Assembly (NCBI RefSeq): GCF_017354985.1
Contig: NZ_CP071501.1
Location: 2,499,501-2,563,500, forward strand
Direction: 5' to 3'
DNA length: 64,000 bases
Source: Shewanella cyperi
GTDB taxonomy: Bacteria > Pseudomonadota > Gammaproteobacteria > Enterobacterales > Shewanellaceae
Shown here piece by piece: positions 36,517 to 44,208 of this stretch. The position numbers and the translations under genes are program-made. Each line of letters starts with the position of its first letter. Within the stretch, counting starts at the first letter, position 1. The notes beneath the pieces are model-generated. The model worked only from the letters and a program-made list of their open reading frames with translations. It had not been told where the DNA came from and did no database searches.

Positions 36517-36634
36517 AACCGAGCTGATTCAGTCTCGGTTAAGGCTCGTGGGGCACAATCAACAGTGTTCCAACCGTTCCGTGAATTGATCATTGCTTTT
36601 AGAGCAAGCCCGCTTTGGCTTGCTCTTTTTTTTT
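36517..36634 (+). ncRNA. Possible small RNA or structured 3' UTR
   Basis: In the 264-base gap after the S33 gene there is a hairpin AACCGAG / CTCGGTT (36517-36540), a linker of about 60 bases, then a very strong terminator: AGAGCAAGCC / GGCTTGCTCT with nine T (36601-36634). This hairpin-linker-terminator layout fits a short sRNA or the processed 3' end of the S33 mRNA. No promoter could be fixed, so this is speculative apart from the terminator. Confidence 0.3.
36601..36634 (+). terminator. Strong terminator downstream of the S33 peptidase gene
   Basis: Perfect 10-base stem AGAGCAAGCC / GGCTTGCTCT with a 6-base loop followed by nine T. Confidence 0.93.
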
Positions 36635-36737
36635 GCTTGTTGCGCACTGCCAGGCCTTCTGCCCTCGCCTGTGGCTTGCCCGGGCCGGTACCCTGACCGA
36701 TACTGTGAAAGAGCCTTTCACAAGGAGACCCAAACAG

Positions 36738-36932
36738 ATGGATATTCACAATCCCCAAGCCCTGTCGCCGGAAATTTTGCTGGGTATAGTCAATGAGAAA
36801 TTGCGGCTGCAGTGCAAGGATAAGGCCGAACTCCTGTACGAGCTGGATATGGATGGCGCCGAGCTGGACAGGCGTCTGGCCCGCTGCGGCTATCGTTACG
36901 ATCCGATCAGCAACCAATATCGAGCCAAATAA
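36738..36932 (+). CDS. DUF4250 family small protein
   Basis: 64 residues from MDIHNPQALSPEILLGIVNEKL, ending RCGYRYDPISNQYRAK. The ILLGIVNEKLR start and the GYRYDPISNQYR end fit DUF4250, a family of about 60-residue proteins of unknown function found in many bacteria. Probably a small helical cytoplasmic protein. AAGGAG lies 11 bases before the ATG, which sets the start within a longer open frame. Convergent with topB, six bases apart, with no terminator between. Confidence 0.8.
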   Translation: MDIHNPQALSPEILLGIVNEKLRLQCKDKAELLYELDMDGAELDRRLARCGYRYDPISNQYRAK

Positions 36933-36938
36933 CTTAGC

Positions 36939-39017
36939 TCAGGCAATGGCACTGCTACGACTTTTGCCTGCCCCAGTCCCTTTGACAGCACTTCTCCTTG
37001 TGCTGCTGCCTGCTGTAGCGCCTGTCTTGGGTTTGGCACTATTACCTTTCGCAGTGGTTCCTTTGCGAGAATAGCTTTTAGAAGAGTTGCTTTTAGAAGA
37101 ATTGCCTTTGGATGAATAGCCTTTGCGTCCAGCCCGGCCCTTTTTCCAGGCGGGTTTGGCGCTCACGCCGGCAAGCGCCGTCGGCACACTGGCGGCCGCC
37201 TCGGCAATCAGCCCCTGCAACTGCTCGGTCAAAGGTGCCATAAAGGCCTGATAGGCCAGTTCCCTGTGGCTGATGCCATTGAGCCGGCTTTCCCACAGCG
37301 CCGTCATATCGGCCGTGGTGGCCACCTCGGGCAGACTGGCGATAAGCCCCTTGCCGGCGTCGGTGGCCAATATCTGCTTACCCTGACGCACCAGAAAGCC
37401 CCGCTTGAACAGCAATTCGATAATCCCCGCCCGGGTCGCCTCTGTGCCCAGACCATCTGTTTCTTTGAGGATTTTCTTGATGTCGGCCGATTGCACATAG
37501 CGGGCTATGCCCGTCATGGCCGCCAGCAGTGTAGCATCGGTAAAATGCTTGGGGGGCTGAGTTTGCTTGCTGAGCAGTTCACCGCGCTCACAGTGCAGCG
37601 GTTCATTGGCATTGAGGGCCGGCAGATTTGACTGTCCCTCATCCTCTTCCAGCTGCTGGCCGAAGAGCGGCTTCCAACCGGGGCGGGTTATCCGTTTGGC
37701 CTTGCAGCCAAAGCGGCCACCGGCGATTTGCAGCAGCACCTCGGTCTCATCATATTCATGGTGGGGATAAAACTGTGCCAGGTACTGGCGGGCAATCTGG
37801 AGGTACAGTTGCCGCTCCCTGAGCGCCAGACTTCCCAGGTTGGCAACCTTCTCTGTCGGCACTATAGCATGGTGGGCATCGACCTTGCTATCGTCCCAGG
37901 CCTTGGACACCCGCTTGGGATCCGGCGCATCCAAACCCGCAGTCAGCTCGGCGGCGCCCTGGGCTATCGCAGCCAAGGTGGTCGGCACCTGTGCCAGCTG
38001 CGCCTTCGGCAGATGGCGACTGTCCGAGCGCGGATAGGTGATAAGTTTGTGCTTTTCATAGAGGGCCTGGGCGGTATCCAGCACCTCCTTGGCACTCATA
38101 CCAAAACGTTTGCCGCAATCAATCTGCAGTGCCGACAAACTGTAGGGCAAGGGCGGCGCCTGTCTTTTGGGCTTGGTTTCCAGAGTTAACAACTGCGCCG
38201 GCTGATTGCCTATGCTGTCCACCACCTTTTGCGCCAGGCGCTGGGACAAGACCCGTCCTTCCTCATCCATGTAAGGCTGACAGGCGTCACTCGGTTGCCA
38301 CTTGGCACAAAAGCGCTCGCCCCGGGTGGTGATGATATGGGCCATTACCTCGTAATAATCCCTGGGCAGGAAATTGGCTATCTCGGCATCGCGGCGCACC
38401 ACCAGTCCCAGCAGAGGTGTCTGCACCCGGCCCACGGACAATACCCCCTGATAGCCCACCTTGCGCCCGGCCAGGGTATAGGCCCGGGTCATGTTCATGC
38501 CATAGAGCCAGTCGGCGCGACTGCGCGCCAGGGCCGAGGTGGCGAGCGGCACAAATTCCTTGTTGGACCTTTGCTGCGCCAGGGCCCGTTTCACCGCTTC
38601 GGGGTTGAGATCGCTGATCAGCAGCCTGCGGGTGTTGGCGAGCCTCGCCGCATCAACTCCGGCGAAGGACAGCACCTCGTCCACCAACAACTGCCCTTCC
38701 CGGTCGGGATCGCCGGCATGCACTATGGTGCTTGCCTGTTTCAGCAGGCGCTTGACCACGGCCAATTGCCCCTTGGCACTGGCTTTGGGCACCAGTTGCC
38801 AGCGCTCGGGCACTATGGGCAAGTGCTCAAACTGCCAGGATTTGAAGGCGGGATCGTAGGCATCGGGCTCGGCCTGCTCCAGCAGGTGGCCTATGCACCA
38901 GGTGACGCAATCGCCGTTACCGAGCTGGATATAGCCGTCACCCTTGGTGTGTGGCCTGGGCAACACATCGGCAATGGCCCGCCCCAGGCTGGGCTTCTCG
39001 GCAATATAGAGGATCAT
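36939..39017 (-). CDS. topB: DNA topoisomerase III
   Basis: 692 residues from MILYIAEKPSLGRAIADVL. TOPRIM motifs include IAEKPS and the acidic DPDREGQLL; the active-site Tyr is in LITYPRSDSRHLP. The last about 60 residues are a basic tail of short Lys/Gly/Ser repeats (SSKGNSSKSNSSKSYSRKG) rather than zinc fingers. TopB decatenates DNA and works with RecQ. ATG at 39017 set by the conserved N terminus; the frame is open to 39122. Downstream of purF but separated by a terminator. Confidence 0.95.
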   Translation of the reverse strand: MILYIAEKPSLGRAIADVLPRPHTKGDGYIQLGNGDCVTWCIGHLLEQAEPDAYDPAFKSWQFEHLPIVPERWQLVPKASAKGQLAVVKRLLKQASTIVHAGDPDREGQLLVDEVLSFAGVDAARLANTRRLLISDLNPEAVKRALAQQRSNKEFVPLATSALARSRADWLYGMNMTRAYTLAGRKVGYQGVLSVGRVQTPLLGLVVRRDAEIANFLPRDYYEVMAHIITTRGERFCAKWQPSDACQPYMDEEGRVLSQRLAQKVVDSIGNQPAQLLTLETKPKRQAPPLPYSLSALQIDCGKRFGMSAKEVLDTAQALYEKHKLITYPRSDSRHLPKAQLAQVPTTLAAIAQGAAELTAGLDAPDPKRVSKAWDDSKVDAHHAIVPTEKVANLGSLALRERQLYLQIARQYLAQFYPHHEYDETEVLLQIAGGRFGCKAKRITRPGWKPLFGQQLEEDEGQSNLPALNANEPLHCERGELLSKQTQPPKHFTDATLLAAMTGIARYVQSADIKKILKETDGLGTEATRAGIIELLFKRGFLVRQGKQILATDAGKGLIASLPEVATTADMTALWESRLNGISHRELAYQAFMAPLTEQLQGLIAEAAASVPTALAGVSAKPAWKKGRAGRKGYSSKGNSSKSNSSKSYSRKGTTAKGNSAKPKTGATAGSSTRRSAVKGTGAGKSRSSAIA

Positions 39018-39102
39018 GGCGTTTAAAATACTGGATGAATTTACAGTAAAATGTAAACCAGCTGCGCTGACAAGGCAAGTTGGCCCCAGGGATCCGGCCG
39101 CA

Positions 39103-39135
39103 AAAACAACAACGCCGGTCACTTGGACCGGCGTT
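39103..39135 (-). terminator. Terminator after purF (minus strand)
   Basis: AACGCCGGTC (39111-39120) / GACCGGCGTT with an ACTTG loop; on the minus strand it is followed by GTTGTTTTTG, a T-rich tract. Confidence 0.85.
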
Positions 39136-39152
39136 GCTCAAGCCAACATCTA

Positions 39153-40667
39153 TCAGGGATGGCAGACGTTGTGCAGCTCAAGGTTGGTGCCAATATCCTT
39201 GTTGCGATTGGCCTTGGCGTCATCGTTGCGCAGCTGGGTCAAATGATCCAGGTAGGCCTGATCCACATCGTTGGTGATGTAGTGACCATCGAATACCGAG
39301 GTCTCAAAGCGCTTGATCTCCGGATTCTCCATACGTACGGCTTCCACCAGATCGCTCAGATTCTGGAAAATGATGCCATCGGCACCAATAAGCTTGGCAA
39401 TCTCATCGGCATCACGACCATGAGCTATCAGCTCGTTGGAAGTGGGCATATCGATACCGTACACGTTCGGGAAACGGATTTCCGGGGCCGCAGAGGCAAA
39501 GTACACCTTCTTGGCGCCGGCTTCACGGGCCATTTCGATAATCTGCTCTGAGGTGGTACCGCGCACTATGGAGTCATCCACCAGCAGCACATTCTTGCCC
39601 TTGAATTCGGCGTTGATGGCATTGAGCTTGCGGCGCACCGACTTCTTGCGCTCCTGCTGACCGGGCATGATAAAGGTCCGGCCAATATAGCGGTTCTTCA
39701 CGAAACCCTGGCGATATGGCAGATCCATGCAACGGGCGATTTCCAGTGCGATATCACAGGAAGTTTCGGGAATAGGGATCACCACGTCAATGTCATGGTC
39801 ATACCATTCTTTCTTGATCTTCTCACCCAGCTTGGCGCCCATGTTGACCCGGCTGGCATACACAGACACCTTGTCTATGGTGGAGTCCGGACGGGCAAAA
39901 TATACGAATTCGAAGATACAGGGTGAGTAGCTCGGCGTCGCGGCGCACTGGCGGGTAAACAACTGACCATCGAGGGTGATGTACACGGCCTCACCGGGGG
40001 CCACATCGCGCATCACCTCAAAGCCGACCGCGTCCAGGGCAACACTTTCGGAAGCCACCATGTACTCGGTACCTTTGGCAGTTTCGTGCTTGCCGAGCAC
40101 CAGAGGGCGAATACCGTAAGGATCGCGGAAAGCCACCAGGCCTTCACCCACTATCATGGCCACCACGGCATAGGCGCCGCGGGTCTGGGCATGCACCTTG
40201 GTAACGGCCTCGAACACCTGCTCGCTTGAGAGGTGCTGGGTCTGCAACTGTTGCAGTTCATCGGCCAGCAGGTTCAACAACACTTCGGAATCCGAGGTGG
40301 TGTTTACGTGACGGCGTTGCTGCTTCAGACGTTCGGCCAACTCCAGGGTATTGGTCAGGTTACCGTTATGGGCCAGTGATATACCGTAGGGGGAGTTGAC
40401 GTAGAAGGGCTGGGCTTCGGAGGCACTGGAGCTGCCGGCGGTAGGGTAACGCACATGGCCGATGCCGGCGTTACCCTGGAGACGTTGCATATGCTTGGGC
40501 TCGAACACATCGCGTACCAGGCCGTTGGCCTTGCGCAATCTGAAGGCGCCACCATCAACAGTGACTATGCCGGCCGCGTCTTGACCTCTGTGCTGAAGCA
40601 CGGTCAAGGCATCATAGATGGTTTGGTTAACCGCTGAATGGCCAACAATTCCGACGATACCACACAT
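39153..40667 (-). CDS. purF: Amidophosphoribosyltransferase
   Basis: 504 residues. [10 protein letters not shown] places the N-terminal nucleophile Cys right after the Met, as in class II amidotransferases. The PRTase domain has the PRPP loop [13 protein letters not shown]. First committed step of purine synthesis: PRPP and glutamine to phosphoribosylamine. Follows cvpA by 38 bases in the dedD-cvpA-purF order of E. coli. No clear PurR box seen. Confidence 0.97.
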   Translation of the reverse strand: MCGIVGIVGHSAVNQTIYDALTVLQHRGQDAAGIVTVDGGAFRLRKANGLVRDVFEPKHMQRLQGNAGIGHVRYPTAGSSSASEAQPFYVNSPYGISLAHNGNLTNTLELAERLKQQRRHVNTTSDSEVLLNLLADELQQLQTQHLSSEQVFEAVTKVHAQTRGAYAVVAMIVGEGLVAFRDPYGIRPLVLGKHETAKGTEYMVASESVALDAVGFEVMRDVAPGEAVYITLDGQLFTRQCAATPSYSPCIFEFVYFARPDSTIDKVSVYASRVNMGAKLGEKIKKEWYDHDIDVVIPIPETSCDIALEIARCMDLPYRQGFVKNRYIGRTFIMPGQQERKKSVRRKLNAINAEFKGKNVLLVDDSIVRGTTSEQIIEMAREAGAKKVYFASAAPEIRFPNVYGIDMPTSNELIAHGRDADEIAKLIGADGIIFQNLSDLVEAVRMENPEIKRFETSVFDGHYITNDVDQAYLDHLTQLRNDDAKANRNKDIGTNLELHNVCHP

Positions 40668-40705
40668 GTGAGAGTTTCCTCGTATTTAAGATGTGATTGT
40701 ATTTT

Positions 40706-41194
40706 TTATATTTTGGGTACAAAGCTAGAGGTATTTTCCAGGTAATGGAAAAACCACTGGATGACCACCCCAAACTCGGGGACCAAACGCGATGCCTTCC
40801 ACCATGGGGTATTGGGCGCGCCGGTAAAGGCATCCAGGAAAAACAGCATGGCGCTGACGATCAATGCGCCGCGCAGGGCACCGAAGCACAGGCCAAGCAG
40901 CCTGTCGGTACCCGATAATCCGGTTTTGGCCACCAATTGGCCAAGCAAGTAATTGATGAGCGCGCCGAGGATGAGGGTGGTGACAAAGAGTATGGCAATG
41001 GCAATGCCATTGCGCAGCATTTCGTCGGCGACTTGGGTCAGTTGCTGTGCGAGATCCAGGTAAAACTGGCTGGCAATGAAAAAGGCCGCAAACCATACCA
41101 CCAGAGACATGGCTTCTTTGGCAAAACCGCGGATCAGACTGATTAAGGTCGACAATCCGATGACAAAAATGATGGCGTAGTCAATCCAGACCAT
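40706..41194 (-). CDS. cvpA: CvpA family inner-membrane protein
   Basis: 162 residues with four membrane helices, beginning MVWIDYAIIFVIGLSTLISLIRGF and with GTDRLLGLCFGALRGALIVSA near the end, both diagnostic of CvpA. Needed for colicin V production in E. coli and linked to envelope stress and peptidoglycan homeostasis. Between dedD and purF. Confidence 0.94.
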   Translation of the reverse strand: MVWIDYAIIFVIGLSTLISLIRGFAKEAMSLVVWFAAFFIASQFYLDLAQQLTQVADEMLRNGIAIAILFVTTLILGALINYLLGQLVAKTGLSGTDRLLGLCFGALRGALIVSAMLFFLDAFTGAPNTPWWKASRLVPEFGVVIQWFFHYLENTSSFVPKI

Positions 41195-41299
41195 GGAATG
41201 GGCTTTCCGGCACAGGCTTCAGGACGGCGCGATTCTAACAGAGAAGCGGGAGATTCTCACCCCCGCGACGGCAAATAAATTGTTCGCAAGTGGCAACAC

Positions 41300-41953
41300 T
41301 CAGCTTTCCAGTGGATCGTAAGCCACGACCTTGCCCTTGAGCTGGGTCAATTTCTCCACATCGGCAAGCAGGCGCGTGAGCTTCTCCTGGGATACATCGG
41401 GGCCGATATACACCTTGGTTAACTTGCCATCCACGGGCTTGGCCGGCAGGGTATAGGCGCTGAAACCAGCCTTGCGCAGCTTCTTCACCAGAGCCTGCAC
41501 ATTGGCAGCGTTGCTGAAGGCGCCCAATTGCACAGTCCAGGCCGCCTGCTTGGCGCTGCGCTGGGTTTGGGTCTGTACCGGCTTGGCCTGAGTTTGGGGC
41601 TGAGCCTTCGCAGTTTGCTTGACCTCGGCCTCTGTTGGTTTAGTCTCAGAACCACTGGGCTTGCGCTCAGGTTCACTTGGTTTGCGCTCGGGCTCAGGCT
41701 CGGCAGTGGCGGTTTCTGCCGGCAGCTCTTCGGCCGCAGACGACGCACCTGCATCCTCATCCTCAACCAGACTCTCGGGTTCAAACTGACTGGCGGGCAA
41801 CAGCTCGGCACTGGCCTCCGGACGCAGGGGGATCTCGGCGAACTGCTCTTCCACCCGCGCCTTTTTGCCATCAAGAATATCGGGCAGGAAGATAACCCCC
41901 AGGGCCACCAACACCACGGTACCGACCAAACGGTTATGAAACTGACTCGACAA
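41300..41953 (-). CDS. dedD: SPOR-domain cell division protein DedD
   Basis: 217 residues. A short cytoplasmic start, a membrane helix (LVGTVVLVALGVIFLPDIL, about 9-27), a long Glu/Pro/Lys/Gln-rich periplasmic linker with partial repeats (SEPERKPSEPERKPSGSETK), and a C-terminal SPOR domain from about residue 135 (WTVQLGAFSNAANVQALVKK to YIGPDVSQEKLTRLL). SPOR binds denuded septal peptidoglycan; DedD supports constriction. Starts two bases after the folC stop. Confidence 0.92.
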   Translation of the reverse strand: MSSQFHNRLVGTVVLVALGVIFLPDILDGKKARVEEQFAEIPLRPEASAELLPASQFEPESLVEDEDAGASSAAEELPAETATAEPEPERKPSEPERKPSGSETKPTEAEVKQTAKAQPQTQAKPVQTQTQRSAKQAAWTVQLGAFSNAANVQALVKKLRKAGFSAYTLPAKPVDGKLTKVYIGPDVSQEKLTRLLADVEKLTQLKGKVVAYDPLES

Positions 41954-41955
41954 AC

Positions 41956-43212
41956 CTAGTTACCACCCATCAATGACTTGAACCCGGACACAGTGTAAAA
42001 GGAGCCAAACACAATTACCACCTCATCCTTGCCGGCGTCGGCAAGCACGGCATCCCTGGCCTCGTCCATCCCGGCAAAACAGCGCACATTGGCGCTTGCC
42101 GGCAAACAGTCGCGCAAGGTGTCGGCACTTGCCCCGCGCTCCCCCCCCAGGCTCACCAGATACCAGTCGCTGATAACGGGCGTCATAATCTGCATCACGC
42201 CGGCGATATCCTTGTCTTTGAGCATGCCGCATACGGCGCGGATGCGCTTGCCGTCATAGGCGGCAAGTTGTTTTACCAGGAAACGGGCCGCATGGGGATT
42301 GTGGGCCACATCAAGGATGATGTCAGGCGCACTGGCTATCTGCTCCATCCTGCCTGTGAGCCGCGCCGCGGCAATGCCCCTGGCAATCTGCTCATCACTT
42401 ATGTTCAGTGGCAATTGCTCAAGCACCGCAATCACGGTTGCGGCATTGGGCAGTGGCAACTGCGGCAAGGGTAGATTCTTCAGGCTGCGCAACTGCCCCT
42501 GGAAGTGCCACAGCTTGCCATCGTCACCATAGGAAAACTCCTGACCGACACGGTAAAGCCTGGCGCCTTTTTCTGCGGCAACCTCGAGTACTGTATGGGG
42601 CAGATCCGCCTCCCCCACCACGGCAGCCTTGTTCTCGCGGAATATGCCTGCCTTTTCCCGGCCAACGGCCTCGCGGGTGTTGCCAAGGAACGCCTGATGG
42701 TCCAAATCCACCGCGGTGATCACCGCCACATCGGCATTAATCAGGTTGGTGGCATCCAAACGCCCCCCCAGGCCCACCTCGAGGATCACCACATCCGGCT
42801 CGGCGGCAGCAAACAGCATCAGCCCCGCCAGGGTGGCGTATTCGAAAAAGGTCAGGGAAATCTCACCGCGAGCCGTTTCTATGGCGTCAAAGGCGGCAAT
42901 GAGATCGGCATCGGCGGCATCTTTGCCCCCGATACGCACCCGCTCGTTGTACTTCAGCATATGGGGCGAGCTGTATACCCCGACACTGTAGCCGGCTCCG
43001 GCGAGCACAGATTCCAGCATGGCACAGGTGCTGCCCTTGCCATTGGTGCCGGCGACGGTAACCACCAGGCTCTTGGGTAAGCTGTCGACGCCCAGTCGCC
43101 TGGCCACGTCGGTCACCCGGCCAAGGCCCATTTCAATTTCGGTGGGATGGATGGACAGCTGGTAATCCAGCCATTGTTGCAGGGTTGAATCCCTGCCGGG
43201 GCGCATTTCCAT
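41956..43212 (-). CDS. folC: Bifunctional dihydrofolate synthase / folylpolyglutamate synthase
   Basis: About 418 residues from MEMRPGRDSTLQQWLDYQ. The Mur-ligase P-loop is VAGTNGKGSTCAML, with DVVILEVGLGGRLDATN and DVAHNPHAARF as further family motifs. Adds glutamate to dihydropteroate and folates. The start is uncertain: the frame is open to 43269 and no ribosome-binding site is clear. In E. coli accD lies between truA and folC; here only about 100 bases separate them. Confidence 0.94.
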   Translation of the reverse strand: MEMRPGRDSTLQQWLDYQLSIHPTEIEMGLGRVTDVARRLGVDSLPKSLVVTVAGTNGKGSTCAMLESVLAGAGYSVGVYSSPHMLKYNERVRIGGKDAADADLIAAFDAIETARGEISLTFFEYATLAGLMLFAAAEPDVVILEVGLGGRLDATNLINADVAVITAVDLDHQAFLGNTREAVGREKAGIFRENKAAVVGEADLPHTVLEVAAEKGARLYRVGQEFSYGDDGKLWHFQGQLRSLKNLPLPQLPLPNAATVIAVLEQLPLNISDEQIARGIAAARLTGRMEQIASAPDIILDVAHNPHAARFLVKQLAAYDGKRIRAVCGMLKDKDIAGVMQIMTPVISDWYLVSLGGERGASADTLRDCLPASANVRCFAGMDEARDAVLADAGKDEVVIVFGSFYTVSGFKSLMGGN

Positions 43213-43315
43213 AAAAGACAACTCGGTTGAATAAGGCGCGTGTTGGATAACAAGGTATGTAGTTAACAACGTAAGCCGCGCCCGGATGGCTCAAAAATTA
43301 GCACAGGGCCAAGAT

Positions 43316-44101
43316 TCAGTCCAGCATGAACAAGGGGCCCAAAGCCAATTTAGGTATTTGAAATTCTTCGGGATAAGTCACATCAACCAGATAGAGACCA
43401 TGGGGTTTGGCCGTGGCTGCAGCCAGGGTTCTGTCCTTGGCCTCAAGCAGGGTCGCCATCCAGTCCAGGGGCTGATTGCCAAGACCTATCTCCAACAGGG
43501 AGCCGACAATATTGCGCACCATATGGTGCAGGAAGGCATTGGCCTGGATGTCCACTATGATGTACATCCCCTGGCGGCTGACACTGACCTTGTGCACGTT
43601 GCGAAACGGGGTCTTCGACTGACAGCCTATGGCGCGAAAGCTGGTGAAATCCCGCTCCCCCAGCAGCGCCTGAGCCGCCAAATGCATCTTTTGCTCGTCT
43701 ATGTCGCCATGATAATGACTGACCCCGTGACGCAGGATCCCGGGGCGGAAATTGTGGTTGTATATGACATAGCGATAGCGTCTGGCTGTGGCTGAGAAGC
43801 GGGCATGGAAGTCCTCGCTCACGGGTCTGGCCCAGCGCACGGCCACGGCATCGGGGAGATGCACATTCACCCCCAAGGTCCAGGCCCCGTCCTTGCGTAT
43901 GGCCTGAGTATCAAAATGCACCACCTGGCCCGTGGCATGGACACCGGCATCGGTGCGACCGGCGCACTGCACTTCTATGGGTTCATTGGCCACAATGGAC
44001 AGGGCCCGCTCCAATTGCGCCTGCACCGAGTCCACCTCGGCCTGGCGCTGCCAGCCATAAAATTTGCTGCCGTCGTATTCAATTCCCAGGGCAATGCGCA
44101 T
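43316..44101 (-). CDS. truA: tRNA pseudouridine(38-40) synthase
   Basis: 261 residues from [20 protein letters not shown]. The catalytic Asp is in [28 protein letters not shown] and [19 protein letters not shown] are family blocks. Modifies U38-40 in the anticodon arm of many tRNAs. An in-frame GTG at 44113 is possible but the ATG matches family length. A terminator separates it from hubP upstream. Confidence 0.95.
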   Translation of the reverse strand: MRIALGIEYDGSKFYGWQRQAEVDSVQAQLERALSIVANEPIEVQCAGRTDAGVHATGQVVHFDTQAIRKDGAWTLGVNVHLPDAVAVRWARPVSEDFHARFSATARRYRYVIYNHNFRPGILRHGVSHYHGDIDEQKMHLAAQALLGERDFTSFRAIGCQSKTPFRNVHKVSVSRQGMYIIVDIQANAFLHHMVRNIVGSLLEIGLGNQPLDWMATLLEAKDRTLAAATAKPHGLYLVDVTYPEEFQIPKLALGPLFMLD

Positions 44102-44163
44102 GTCTATTCTCACATATCTCGAACAAGGCGGCGGATTTTAGCATAGTCACGGCGCCAGTCCCG

Positions 44164-44195
44164 AAAAAAAACGGCGCCCGGGGCGCCGTTTTTCG
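44164..44195 (-). terminator. Terminator after hubP (minus strand)
   Basis: ACGGCGCCC / GGGCGCCGT stem; on the minus strand it is followed by eight T. A T-run on the other side could allow use in both directions. Confidence 0.9.
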
Positions 44196-44208
44196 CTGTT
44201 GTCAGAAC

